Shown here: one piece after another, positions 49,992-59,077 of the stretch | Position numbering within the stretch: the stretch's first letter is position 1 | Layout of the letters: every line of letters begins with the position of its first letter | From: Leucobacter chromiireducens subsp. chromiireducens | GTDB lineage: Bacteria > Actinomycetota > Actinomycetes > Actinomycetales > Microbacteriaceae | DNA length: 64,000 bases | Direction of reading: 5' to 3' | Assembly: GCF_016758255.1 (NCBI RefSeq) | Contig: NZ_QYAD01000002.1 | Coordinates: forward strand, 186,001 to 250,000 | Translations under genes and position numbers: made by a program | The notes under the pieces: generated by a model | The model's database searches: none | Told to the model about the DNA's origin: nothing | The model's input: the letters and a program-made list of their open reading frames with translations, nothing else

Positions 49992-51646
49992 TCCTCATCG
50001 TCGGCTCGGGGATCGCCGGGCTCTCCGCGGCGCTTGCGGCAGTGGCCGCCGGCGCGGATGTTGAGCTTGTGCTCCCCGGCCGCCTCGAACCGCTCAGCGG
50101 GGGCGCAGGGGGAAACACCGCGCTCGCCCAGGGTGGTGTCGCGGCCGCGATCGGTGCGGCGGACTCAGTGCGGGATCATCTCGCGGATACCGTGGCCGCC
50201 GGGGCTGGGCTCGTGGACGTCGAGGCGGCCACCGCGCTGGTGAGCGATGGGGCCCGGCGCGTGCGCGAGCTCATCGAGGCCGGCTGGCCGGTGGACCGTG
50301 CGGACGACGGCAGCCCCGCGCTCGGGCGCGAGGCAGCGCACGGGCGTTCGCGGGTGGTGCACGCGGGCGGGGATCGCACGGGCGCGGGACTGCATGCGTA
50401 CGTGCGCGCCCAGGTGCGTGCCGCTGCGGAATGCGGGCGTCTGGTGCTTCGCGAGCACAGCCGAGTCACTGCGTTGCGTCGAACGGCGGGTGTCGTGGTG
50501 GGTGCGGAGTTCGTGGGGCCAGACGGCGCCCGGAGGAGCTGCGCGGCAGACGCCGTGGTGCTCGCGACGGGTGGCTACGCCAGCCTCTTTCCGCGCACCT
50601 CGAACGACGCTGCTGCCGTGGGCAGCGGCGTGCTGCTTGCTGCCCGGGCGGGTGCGCTAGTTGCCGACCTCGAGTTCGTGCAGTTCCACCCGACCGTGCT
50701 GCATGTCGGTGACGGGGCGGGCCGCGGCGACCTCATATCGGAAGCGGTGCGTGGCGCCGGCGCAGTGCTGCGCGACGGGGCCGGCTCGCGGTTTATGGAG
50801 TCCGCTCACCCACGGGCCGAGCTCGCGCCGCGTGACGTCGTGTCGCGCACCATCCATCGCGTGTTGCGCGAGCGCGGCGAATCGACGGTGTGGCTTGACG
50901 CCACCGGGATTGAGACCGCGAGCGGATCAGGCACGCTGGCTCGTCGTTTCCCCGGTATTTCCGAGACGCTCGCTGCGCACGGGATCGACTGGAGTCGTGA
51001 GCCGGTGCCCGTATCGCCCGCGGCGCACTACGCCATGGGTGGGGTGTTGAGCGACCTGGACGGGCGCAGCAGTGTGCCTGGGCTATTCGTGGCCGGCGAG
51101 GTGGCGTCCACCGGCGTGCACGGCGCGAACCGGTTGGCGTCGAACTCACTGCTCGAGGGGCTCGTGTTCGGCGATCGCGCTGGCGCCGCGGCGGCAGCAT
51201 GGAGTCGCGAGCCCGGCGAGGCGTGGTCCACGCACGGCGCAGGTTTCGCAGAGCTCAGCGCGTCGGCCCTCACCGTTCCGCTGCGACGCGACCCCGCGAG
51301 CGGACAAGCGGGCACGGAGGACTCCGCAGTGCGGGGAGCCATAGCGCGCGGGCTGGGAATCGAACGCGATGCCGCGGGCCTTCGCGACGTCCTCTCTGCC
51401 TGCGATGCCGCGACCGGAGACTCCGCCGAGCTGGCCTCGATGATCGCGCACGCGGCGAGCGAGCGACGAGAGTCGCGCGGAGCTCACCAGCGCACCGACT
51501 TCCCCGAGACTAACTTCATTGCGGCCGACACCGCCGGGTCGTCCTCGGGCCCAAGCTCGCGTGCCGCACAGCGCACTGCTTTCCACTTCACCCGAATACT
51601 GCCCTCTTCCGCAGACCTCACGGCTAGGAGCTTTGCCGCATGCTGA
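49988..51646 (+). CDS. nadB: L-aspartate oxidase NadB
   Basis: 552 residues. It oxidises aspartate to iminoaspartate. The FAD fold begins at the first residues (LIVGSGIAGLSAALAAVAAG); NTALAQGGVA, QFHPTVLHVGDG, HYAMGGVLSDLDG and HGANRLASNSLLEGLVFG are the standard flavoprotein blocks. It ends with a Ser/Thr tail of about 25 residues. ATG 49988 overlaps nadA, and its end overlaps nadC by seven bases. A second, unrelated flavoprotein of this fold lies at 55049. Confidence 0.96.
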   Translation: MILIVGSGIAGLSAALAAVAAGADVELVLPGRLEPLSGGAGGNTALAQGGVAAAIGAADSVRDHLADTVAAGAGLVDVEAATALVSDGARRVRELIEAGWPVDRADDGSPALGREAAHGRSRVVHAGGDRTGAGLHAYVRAQVRAAAECGRLVLREHSRVTALRRTAGVVVGAEFVGPDGARRSCAADAVVLATGGYASLFPRTSNDAAAVGSGVLLAARAGALVADLEFVQFHPTVLHVGDGAGRGDLISEAVRGAGAVLRDGAGSRFMESAHPRAELAPRDVVSRTIHRVLRERGESTVWLDATGIETASGSGTLARRFPGISETLAAHGIDWSREPVPVSPAAHYAMGGVLSDLDGRSSVPGLFVAGEVASTGVHGANRLASNSLLEGLVFGDRAGAAAAAWSREPGEAWSTHGAGFAELSASALTVPLRRDPASGQAGTEDSAVRGAIARGLGIERDAAGLRDVLSACDAATGDSAELASMIAHAASERRESRGAHQRTDFPETNFIAADTAGSSSGPSSRAAQRTAFHFTRILPSSADLTARSFAAC

Positions 51647-52488
51647 CCCCCCAACTCACCACGGACGTTGTCTCGCGCGCGCTCGCCGAGGACGCGCCGT
51701 GGGGTGACCTGACGGTCGCGCTCACCATCCCCGAGGACGCAACGATCGCCACCCGGCTGGTCGCGCGGGAGGCCGGGGTATTCGCCGGTGGCGCGCTCGT
51801 CGAAGCGGCGTTCCGGCAGACGGATTCCCGCGTGGAGTTGAGCGAACTCGCGGCAGACGGCACGTCGTTCGAAGCAGGAGACGTGTTGGCTCGCATCGCT
51901 GGCCCCGCGCGCGCGGTGCTCACCGCTGAGCGAATCGCCCTGAACTTCAGCCAGCGGATGAGCGGCATTGCGACGCTCACCGCGCGCTTCGTCGCCGCGG
52001 TGGCACACACCCCAGTGCGCATTGCGGACACGCGAAAGACCACGCCTGGTCTGCGCGCGCTTGAGAAGCACGCGGTGCGCATGGGCGGCGGCTCGAATCA
52101 CCGCTTCAGCCTGTCCGACGCAATCATGGTGAAGGACAATCACCTTGCGGCTCTCGGCGCAGTTGACGCCGAGAGCACCACTGCGGCGCTGGCGGGACTG
52201 CGCGAGCGTGTCGGGCACACGACGGCGATCATCGTCGAAGTGGATCGGGTCGATCAGATCGAAGCGGTGCTCGCCGCTCACCCGACCGGGCTGCTGCTCG
52301 ACAACTTCACGAACGACGAGCTGCGCGCGGGCGTCGAGCTGATCGCCGGGCGCGCCATCGTTGAGGCGAGCGGCGGGGTGAATCTCGATACCGTGGCGGG
52401 CATCGCGGAGACGGGCGTTGACGTAATCTCCGTCGGGCAATTGACCCACGGTGCACGGGCGCTCGACCTCGGCCTCGACGCTGAGTGA
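51640..52488 (+). CDS. nadC: Nicotinate-nucleotide pyrophosphorylase NadC
   Basis: 282 residues. It turns quinolinate and PRPP into nicotinate mononucleotide and carbon dioxide. EDAPWGDLT, LNFSQRMSGIATLTARFVAA, ADTRKTTPGLRALEKHAVRM and GGGSNHRFSLSDAIMVKDNH are conserved active-site segments, and EASGGVNLDTV near the end closes the phosphate site. Overlaps nadB. Confidence 0.97.
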   Translation: MLTPQLTTDVVSRALAEDAPWGDLTVALTIPEDATIATRLVAREAGVFAGGALVEAAFRQTDSRVELSELAADGTSFEAGDVLARIAGPARAVLTAERIALNFSQRMSGIATLTARFVAAVAHTPVRIADTRKTTPGLRALEKHAVRMGGGSNHRFSLSDAIMVKDNHLAALGAVDAESTTAALAGLRERVGHTTAIIVEVDRVDQIEAVLAAHPTGLLLDNFTNDELRAGVELIAGRAIVEASGGVNLDTVAGIAETGVDVISVGQLTHGARALDLGLDAE

Positions 52489-52495
52489 GCCACGG

Positions 52496-53728
52496 ATGAG
52501 CAGGACACAGCCGGGTTACCTCGATGCGGCGGCGACCGCGCCGTTGCGCCCCGAAGCGCGCGCCGCGATGACCGCGGTGTGGGACGAGGGACAGGCGAAC
52601 GCATCGAGTGTGCACGCGGCGGGCGCGCGGGCACGGGCCACGGTGGAGCACGCGCGGGCGCAGATCGCCGCAGCTCTGGGTGCGCGGCCTGCAGAGCTCG
52701 TCTTCACCTCGGGCGGCACTGAGGCGAATGCGCTGGCGCTCACCGGGCTCGCGCTTGCTCGCCCACGGGGCAGGCACCTCATCGTCTCGGCGATCGAACA
52801 CTCCTCGGTCCTCGAGTCCGCGCGCTTCCTGGAACGGGTCTTCGGCTTCGAGCTGACCGTGCTGCCCGTGGATGATCGCGGACGGGTGAGCCTCGCCGCA
52901 GTAGACGCAGCTCTTCGGGAGGATACGACGCTCCTCTCAATCGGACTCGCGAACGGCGAGATTGGCACCGTGCAGTCACTCACGGACATCGCGGCGGCGG
53001 CGCACGCGCGGGGGGCGCTCGTCCACTCGGACGCCGTGCAGGCCGCTGCGACGCTGCCCGTCTCATTCAGCGACCGCGGGCTCGCGGCCAGCGAGGTGGC
53101 CGGCCAGCCTGCGCCGTGGCCCGGCGCCGCGGTCGACGCGCTCACGATCGCCTCGCACAAGTTTGGTGGACCGCAGGGCGTCGGGGCGCTCCTCGTGCGC
53201 ACGCGGTTTCCACTTGAACCGTTGCTGCACGGGGGCGGGCAGGAGCGAGGCCTGCGCTCGGGCACAGAGAACGTTGCTGGGATCGCGGGCTTCGGTGCCG
53301 CCGTGACCGCGGCGCACGAACAGATCGGGCGGAGCGCGCTGGCGCTCATGCGAAGCCGAGACGCGCTGATCGCTGCGGTGACCGCTGGGGTGCCGGGCGC
53401 GAGCCTCAGCGGTGATCCGGTGGAACGGCTGCCCGGCCACGCGTCGTTTACGATCGCCGGGGTGAGCGGAGAATCGCTGCTCGTGGCGCTCGACGCCGCG
53501 GGTCTTGCGGTCTCCTCCGGCTCCGCATGCGCGGCGGGGCGCTCCGATCCTTCCCCCACGCTCCTCGCGCTCGGGGTGTCGCCGGAGCTCGCACAATCGG
53601 CCTTGCGCTTCACCCTGCCGAACGAGATCCCGCATGAGCTCATTGACCGGGTGGTGGAGGTGCTTCGAGCTGAGGTCGCGCGGGCGCAGGCCCCTCGACT
53701 CGCGCGATATGGCTCGGCACCGAGATGA
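52496..53728 (+). CDS. nadS: Cysteine desulfurase (IscS/NifS class I), NAD-operon copy
   Basis: 410 residues from ATG 52496, seven bases after nadC. The PLP lysine is in ASHKFGGPQGVG and the catalytic cysteine in SSGSACAAGRSDPSP; YLDAAATAPLRP and FTSGGTEANALAL are the entry motifs. It takes sulfur from cysteine, most likely for the NadA cluster, as the nadB-linked NifS protein does in Bacillus subtilis. The symbol reflects context. Its last 89 bases overlap the convergent DUF4192 gene. Confidence 0.9.
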   Translation: MSRTQPGYLDAAATAPLRPEARAAMTAVWDEGQANASSVHAAGARARATVEHARAQIAAALGARPAELVFTSGGTEANALALTGLALARPRGRHLIVSAIEHSSVLESARFLERVFGFELTVLPVDDRGRVSLAAVDAALREDTTLLSIGLANGEIGTVQSLTDIAAAAHARGALVHSDAVQAAATLPVSFSDRGLAASEVAGQPAPWPGAAVDALTIASHKFGGPQGVGALLVRTRFPLEPLLHGGGQERGLRSGTENVAGIAGFGAAVTAAHEQIGRSALALMRSRDALIAAVTAGVPGASLSGDPVERLPGHASFTIAGVSGESLLVALDAAGLAVSSGSACAAGRSDPSPTLLALGVSPELAQSALRFTLPNEIPHELIDRVVEVLRAEVARAQAPRLARYGSAPR

Positions 53729-54932
53729 GTTCGCGGAGCATTGAGACGAGTGGGTGTGCCGGGGTCGTCTGCTCCGCCGCAGCGAGGTGCTGGTCCGCGA
53801 CGCTCTGTATTCCCGTCAGCCACCACACCCACCCGCTGAGCGCATAGAGCGGCGCGCGGTGAGCGGGCGGGCACTCGGAGATCGCCTCCGCGAGGCGCGC
53901 CCGCACATGGACGAGCCGCGAGCGCTCAGTGAACTCAGGTGAAAGAAGCGCGAGCAGCCAGTGCAGCGACCACGCCCCAGGCGTGGGGTCGTCGACCGGC
54001 AGGGCCGCGAGCCTGCGCTCCGCGACGCTTCCGCTGCGCAGGTTCTTGGCAAGGATCGACGCGCTGAGAATGCCGAGTGCGGTGGCGGCCCACACGCGGT
54101 GGTCTCGCAGCCCCGCAATGAGCCGGGCGGTGGGCTCGGGGCCGAGCGGCGTCGTGCGCCTGAGATCCTGTGCGATCGCTCGTGCCCGCGCGAGCCACCC
54201 GGGATCGCCGAGCGGCGGCTGCCGAAGCACTGGCGCATCCTGAAGACAAGCGCCCAGTGCGGCATGAACAGCACGCGCCCGTTCGCGGGGCGCACGCTGG
54301 ATGCGGCCGAGGGTGCGTTGATCTGGGATCGCCCCTGTCTGCACGGCAGCGGAGAGCGCGATGGGGGCGAGAGTGAGCTCGCTGAGCGGTCGCCCGCTGC
54401 GGGGCCAAGCGTCGGCAAGGTAGCTCATCCAGCCATCGGGGGCGCGGCAGCACAGCTCGCGCACGGGATACCCAGCACGAGGGAGTCGTGCCCGCAGCCG
54501 TGCGGCCAACCGTTGCCAGGGCGGGCCCCCGCCCGCGAATCGCACCTCGGTGAAGATAGCGATGCCGACGGAGACCGGGGCGGTGGGCTCGGCGGAAGTG
54601 TCTGCGCCTGTATGCGAGTCTGGGGCTGAGCCAGAGTCGTGGTCCTCACCCGCGAGGGAACCGAGCGCGGTGCGCACCGTGTCGAGAAGCGCGTCGACGT
54701 GCTCAGGGCTCTCATCGGGCGGCAGGTCCATGCGCAGCGCTTCGCGCGAGCGGGTACCGATGAATCTCACAATGGTCAGACTGCTGCGCGGTTCGAAGCC
54801 GAGCAGATGCGGCAGCACCGCAAGGAAGTCTGCGGGGGTGCCGCAGGCGAGCACGTGCGGCGACGCCGCGGACGAGCGGAGCGTGTGTTCGGGGGCGGAA
54901 CGGACGGAATCGGTGGGCAGCTCGTGGGTCAT
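53640..54932 (-). CDS. DUF4192 domain protein
   Basis: 430 residues. The actinobacterial DUF4192 pattern is clear: LACGTPADFLAVLPHLLGFE, SLTIVRFIGTR, VREL-CCRAPDGWMSYLADAWP and SGWVWWLTGIQSVADQHL near the end. Cytosolic, function unknown; members often sit near replication or DNA repair genes, but not here. ATG 54932 opens the homologous region. Convergent with nadS, with 89 bases coding on both strands. Confidence 0.85.
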   Translation of the reverse strand: MTHELPTDSVRSAPEHTLRSSAASPHVLACGTPADFLAVLPHLLGFEPRSSLTIVRFIGTRSREALRMDLPPDESPEHVDALLDTVRTALGSLAGEDHDSGSAPDSHTGADTSAEPTAPVSVGIAIFTEVRFAGGGPPWQRLAARLRARLPRAGYPVRELCCRAPDGWMSYLADAWPRSGRPLSELTLAPIALSAAVQTGAIPDQRTLGRIQRAPRERARAVHAALGACLQDAPVLRQPPLGDPGWLARARAIAQDLRRTTPLGPEPTARLIAGLRDHRVWAATALGILSASILAKNLRSGSVAERRLAALPVDDPTPGAWSLHWLLALLSPEFTERSRLVHVRARLAEAISECPPAHRAPLYALSGWVWWLTGIQSVADQHLAAAEQTTPAHPLVSMLRELISVPSHIARVEGPAPARPQLEAPPPPGQ

Positions 54933-55048
54933 GCCACTGATCCTGAGCGATGCGTGGGGAGCGCCTCCAGTTCTCCACAGCACACCGCCCGGTGCCCGCA
55001 AATATGCGGAAACCGGGCGGTGTGAGCGAGAAGTGAGGTCTCGCGCGA

Positions 55049-56806
55049 CTACTCGACGAGCTTTCCCGCGACCGAGTCGTCGGCATCCGCGTAGGCGAGA
55101 TCGCGGAACGAATCGGGTGCATCCGGCAGCGCTTCGAACCGGGCCCCACCCTGCGGCGTCCACACGAAGTTGCCGCGCAGTTCAGCGCTCGTCTCCGGGA
55201 AATCGGAGCGGTTGTGGCAGCCACGCGTCTCGCGCCGCTCCAGCGCGCACTCGAGGGTGGCGCGTGCCGCGAGAATCGAGCCGTACAGATCGAAGGCGTG
55301 TGCCAGATCGTCGAAGCCCGCGATATCCGGGTGCGCGGTGACGTTGGCCACGCGCTCCTCGATAGCTGCGAGCTTGTCGAGGCCGGCCTGCAGCCCCTCC
55401 TCGCTGCGCACCACACCTGCGTGCTCGGTCATGAGATCGCGCAGGTCGCGCTGCAGTCGACGCGGGCTCTCCGTGCCCGTGCCCTCGAGCAGTCCGGTCA
55501 TCTCAGCGCGCGCCTCGGCCACGGCGGCAGGATCGCGGTGCACCTCTGTGATTCCGCTCACGTACTCGGCGGCGTCCGTGCCGGTGATGCGGCCGTAGAC
55601 GAGCAGCTCGATCAGGGAGTTACCGCCGAGGCGGTTCGCGCCGTGGAGGCCACTTGACGCCTCGCCGATCGCGTACAGGCCGTCAACGCCGGTGCCGTGA
55701 TCCTCGGGGCGCACCCACACGCCGCCCATCGAGTAGTGCGCGGTGGGGGCGATCTCGATCGGCTCCTCGGTGATGTCGAGCATCTGCAGGTCGATCAGGT
55801 TGCGGTAGACGCGCGGCAGCTTCGAGAGGATCTGTTCGCGGGGGAGGTGCGAGACGTCGAGGTACACGCCCCCGTTCGTGGTGCCACGCCCCTCAACAAT
55901 CTCCGTGTAGCTCGCAAGCGCCACACGGTCGCGGGTCGAGAGCTCCATGCGCTCGGGGTCGTACTTCTCCATGTAGCGCTCGCCGAGCGCGTTGCGGAGA
56001 ATGCCGCCCTCACCGCGCGCGGCTTCGGAGACGAGCAGCCCCGCGGCTTCTGCGGGCTCAAGGATGCCCGAGGGGTGGAACTGCACGAGCTCTGCGTCGC
56101 GGATCTTGCCGCCGGCGAGGGCCGCGAGGCGGAACGAGTCACCGGTGTTCTCATCGCGCCGCGACGAGGTGTTGCGCCAGATGCGCGTGTGCCCGCCGGC
56201 CGCGAGAATCACCGCGTCGGCGTTGATCTGCACGGGCGTGCCGTCGACGATATCGAAGCCGTAGGCGCCGAAGATGCGACCCTTGCTCGTCAGCAGTCGG
56301 GTGATGTAGATCGTGTCAACGATGGGTACCTGGAGCTCGGCGGCTCGACGCATGAGGGTGCGCTGGATCTCGAGTCCCGTGTAGTCGCCCGCGTAGGCGG
56401 TGCGGCGGTACTTGTGCGCGCCGAAGAAGCGCTGGCTGATGCGACCGTCCTCCTCGCGGGCGAAGGGCATGCCCCAGCGCTCAAGATCAGCGATGCCCTC
56501 GGCGGCACCCCGGGTGACCACCTCGACGATGGCGGGGTCTGCCAGGAAGTAGGACTCGCGCAGGGTGTCGGCAGCGTGCTGCTCCCAGCTGTCCTCCGGG
56601 TCCATCGTGCCCAGCGCAGCGTTGATGCCGCCCGCTGCGAGCGTGGTGTGTGCGTCGTGTGCGCGACGCTTGCCGACGGCGAGCACCTGCACCCCGCGTT
56701 CGGCGAGTTCGATGGACGCGCGCAGGCCGGCGCCGCCCGTGCCGATCACGAGGACGGAGGTGGAGAGCAGACGCTCGCTGCGGTGGGAACTGGTGGGTGA
56801 AGTCAT
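55049..56806 (-). CDS. FAD-dependent succinate dehydrogenase/fumarate reductase-type flavoprotein, orphan
   Basis: 585 residues from ATG 56806. FAD fold VLVIGTGGAGLRASIELAER; TLAAGGINAALG, QFHPSGILEPAEAAG, HYSMGGVWVRPEDHG and HGANRLGGNSLIELLVYG; near the C-terminus ETRGCHNRSDFPE. These are shared by SdhA/FrdA, aspartate oxidase and related enzymes. No iron-sulfur or membrane subunit is adjacent, so it is not a standard complex II gene. A divergent LysR gene suggests control by a substrate. It may oxidise a dicarboxylate or amino acid; the substrate is unknown. Confidence 0.85.
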   Translation of the reverse strand: MTSPTSSHRSERLLSTSVLVIGTGGAGLRASIELAERGVQVLAVGKRRAHDAHTTLAAGGINAALGTMDPEDSWEQHAADTLRESYFLADPAIVEVVTRGAAEGIADLERWGMPFAREEDGRISQRFFGAHKYRRTAYAGDYTGLEIQRTLMRRAAELQVPIVDTIYITRLLTSKGRIFGAYGFDIVDGTPVQINADAVILAAGGHTRIWRNTSSRRDENTGDSFRLAALAGGKIRDAELVQFHPSGILEPAEAAGLLVSEAARGEGGILRNALGERYMEKYDPERMELSTRDRVALASYTEIVEGRGTTNGGVYLDVSHLPREQILSKLPRVYRNLIDLQMLDITEEPIEIAPTAHYSMGGVWVRPEDHGTGVDGLYAIGEASSGLHGANRLGGNSLIELLVYGRITGTDAAEYVSGITEVHRDPAAVAEARAEMTGLLEGTGTESPRRLQRDLRDLMTEHAGVVRSEEGLQAGLDKLAAIEERVANVTAHPDIAGFDDLAHAFDLYGSILAARATLECALERRETRGCHNRSDFPETSAELRGNFVWTPQGGARFEALPDAPDSFRDLAYADADDSVAGKLVE

Positions 56807-56813
56807 GCGGACC

Positions 56814-56819
56814 ACGCTA
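56814..56819 (-). promoter_or_regulatory. -10 box for leaderless flavoprotein gene
   Basis: Minus-strand TAGCGT, 7 bases before ATG 56806. The region up to 56871 is AT-rich and should also hold the LysR binding site. Confidence 0.4.
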
Positions 56820-56871
56820 GGGAGCGCGCAATGATTACTCCAATGAATAGAACGGATCACCACGATGCGGT

Positions 56872-56877
56872 TAGGCT
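56872..56877 (+). promoter_or_regulatory. -10 box for leaderless lysR-type gene
   Basis: TAGGCT, then 6 bases, then ATG 56884. Confidence 0.5.
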
Positions 56878-56883
56878 ATCGAC

Positions 56884-57846
56884 ATGAACCTTGAACAGCT
56901 CCGCGGCTTCGCGGAAATCGCCGCGACCGGCCATTTCACGCGCGCGGCGGAGCAGCTGCACCTCGCCCAGCCCTCCCTGAGTCGCCAGATCTCGAGCCTC
57001 GAACGCGAGCTCGGTGTCGAGCTGTTTCACAGGGTGCGAGGCAACGTCGCGCTCACCAGTGCCGGCGAACGGCTGCTGCCGCTCGCGCGGCGGATGCTTG
57101 CGGACGCCGATACGGCGCGCAGCGAGATGGCCGAGCTCGCTGGACTCAAACGGGGCAGGATCCGCTTGGGCGCAACGCCCACCCTGTGCACGAGCCTCGT
57201 CGTCGACGTGATCGCAGAGTTCCACGCGCGCTACCCCGGGATCGACATTGAGATTCTCGAGCGGGGATCGCGCACCCTGATCGGTGCTCTGGTCGAGGGC
57301 GGGCTCGACCTGGCGCTCATCGTCACGAGCGTCGCGGCGGGGGAGGCACGGGCCGTGCTCGAACGCGAGCCGATCCTGAGTGAGCGGCTCGTCGTGGTCT
57401 CGGCCGCGCACCTGCCTGATCCGTTCGCGCGCGCGACGGCGCCGGCGGGGCGGGCGGTGCCCCTCGCGGAACTCGCCGCGGTGCCGCAGATTGCATTCCC
57501 TGAGAATTACGATCTGCGGGTAGCAATGGATGTCGCCTACCGGGCGGCGGGGCTCACCCCCGTGGTCGCGGTCGAAGGCGTCGAGATGGATGCGGCGCTG
57601 CGGTTCGCGGAGCGCGGGATCGGGGTTGCGGTGGTGCCCGCGATGGTGGCGATCGATCGCCCCAAGCTTCGCGCCACCCCGCTCGCGGGCCCCGAGCTGA
57701 CGCGCACGGTGAGCCTCGCGCGGCGCTCCGACATGGCGCCGACGCCGTCTGGCGCCGCGCTGCAAGCGCTGATCCGCGAGATCGCTGACCGTTTGGCGTC
57801 GGGCGGCCCGACGGAGGAGCTCGTCAGCCGAGTGGCGGCAGGGTAA
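56884..57846 (+). CDS. LysR family regulator
   Basis: 320 residues. The N-terminal winged helix (LEQLRGFAEIAATGHFTRAA, LAQPSLSRQISSLERELG) is canonical and the ligand domain spans residues 90-300 (GRIRLGATPTLCTSLVVDVI; DLALIVTSV). It is divergent from the orphan flavoprotein, 77 bp apart, the usual arrangement of a LysR activator and its target. The inducer may be the enzyme's substrate. Confidence 0.92.
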   Translation: MNLEQLRGFAEIAATGHFTRAAEQLHLAQPSLSRQISSLERELGVELFHRVRGNVALTSAGERLLPLARRMLADADTARSEMAELAGLKRGRIRLGATPTLCTSLVVDVIAEFHARYPGIDIEILERGSRTLIGALVEGGLDLALIVTSVAAGEARAVLEREPILSERLVVVSAAHLPDPFARATAPAGRAVPLAELAAVPQIAFPENYDLRVAMDVAYRAAGLTPVVAVEGVEMDAALRFAERGIGVAVVPAMVAIDRPKLRATPLAGPELTRTVSLARRSDMAPTPSGAALQALIREIADRLASGGPTEELVSRVAAG

Positions 57847-57889
57847 CGCTGTGCGGGCGTCGTGAGCCGGAACGGGCTGTGGCGAGGCG

Positions 57890-58573
57890 CTACTTCTGGC
57901 GGGAGACCATCTCCGTGATCCAAATCGGGGCGAATGGGGAGACGCAGCCGGGCGGCGTGGGGTAGTCGGCGAGCACCTGCAGGCGCTCGCCGATGTCGAT
58001 CGCGCGTGTGCGAAGCGCCGGGGTCGTGATCCCAATCTGTGCGAGGCACTCGTTCATGGCCCACTGAAGCGACTCGGGCGCCGAGCCCATCTCGCTCTCG
58101 ATCTGATCGAGCAGCGCGGGGAGATCGAGGCCCTCGGGGCGCTTCAGCACGCGCTCCGTAGTGAGTGCCCAGCCTGAGCCCGCAAGCAGCGGATCGGCAT
58201 GGTTGAACCAGCGGAGGCGGAGTTCTTCCGCGTGCGGGCTCTTCTTCACGATGTAGTTCACCAGCCAATCGCGCACCTTGGGGATCCGCGAATCGCGCAG
58301 CATCGCCTCGAGCTCGTCCGCGGTGTAGTCCTTCGGGCCGCTGATCAGCAGCGAGACGAGTCGCTCGGGGGAGCTGCCGGTTGCCCAGAGCTCGCGCGCG
58401 AGCCCAGGGTTGCGTTTCAGCTGCTTGGCCACCGCGCGGAGCTTCGTGAGGTTGACGCCGTGATCGTCGCCGTGGCGCTCGTTGATGGCGCGCGCCTTCG
58501 GGTCCTCAAGCGCGGCGAGCGCGCGGGACACCTCATCGGCCGAGCTCTGCGGTGTGATCTCGATCGCGGTCAT
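57890..58573 (-). CDS. AlkD-like DNA alkylation repair protein
   Basis: 227 residues, all-helical HEAT-like repeat layout. INERHGDDHGVNLTKLRAVA, LARELWATGSSPERLVSLLI and VKDWL-type VRDWLVNYIVKKSPHAEELR match the AlkD/DNA-alkylation-repair family, which removes bulky or cationic alkyl bases without base flipping. The catalytic Trp-Trp-Asp set of AlkD cannot be confirmed by eye. GGAGGG precedes ATG 58573. Stand-alone, 31 bp after sufU on the same strand. Confidence 0.78.
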   Translation of the reverse strand: MTAIEITPQSSADEVSRALAALEDPKARAINERHGDDHGVNLTKLRAVAKQLKRNPGLARELWATGSSPERLVSLLISGPKDYTADELEAMLRDSRIPKVRDWLVNYIVKKSPHAEELRLRWFNHADPLLAGSGWALTTERVLKRPEGLDLPALLDQIESEMGSAPESLQWAMNECLAQIGITTPALRTRAIDIGERLQVLADYPTPPGCVSPFAPIWITEMVSRQK

Positions 58574-58603
58574 CGTATGTCCCTCCGGCTCCGTGAAAGG
58601 GGG

Positions 58604-59077
58604 CTAGGCCGCGCGCTGCGCCTCAACCTGCGTGAGGTCTGCCTCGAGCGCGACCCAGCCGAGCATCGCGCACTTCACGCGCATCACAAACTTTGCGACG
58701 CCCTGCAGCGCAACTGCGTCGCCGAGCAACTCCTCGTCCGGCTCCTCCGCGCCGCGCGCCTGGATCATCTGCCGGAACGCGGCGATGCGGGTGCGGGCCT
58801 CGTCCATGGACAGCTGCTCATCGCGCACCAGCTGCGAGAGGATCGACGCCGAAGCCATCGAGATCGAGCAGCCCTGGCCCTGCCAGGCGAGCTCGGAAAT
58901 CTTGCCGGTCTCCGGGTCCACCGAGATAGCAAGGTCGATCTCGTCGCCGCAGCTCGGGTTGAATTCGTGGTGCGACGCGGTCAGCGCGCCCTCCGCGGGG
59001 GAGAGCTCGCCCTTTCCGATGGGACGCTTCGAGTGATCGAGGATCAGCTCCTGGTACAGTCCGTCGAGCGCGCTCAC
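58604..59077 (-). CDS. sufU: Fe-S cluster assembly sulfurtransferase SufU
   Basis: 157 residues. The zinc/cluster ligands of SufU are in NPSCGDEIDL, GQGCSISMAS and VKCAMLGW. SufU takes sulfur from the SufS cysteine and passes it to SufB. Its start overlaps the sufS stop (ATGA). The sufBCD genes are not in the window, so the pair is separate from the main suf cluster or the cluster is elsewhere. Confidence 0.94.
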   Translation of the reverse strand: MSALDGLYQELILDHSKRPIGKGELSPAEGALTASHHEFNPSCGDEIDLAISVDPETGKISELAWQGQGCSISMASASILSQLVRDEQLSMDEARTRIAAFRQMIQARGAEEPDEELLGDAVALQGVAKFVMRVKCAMLGWVALEADLTQVEAQRAA

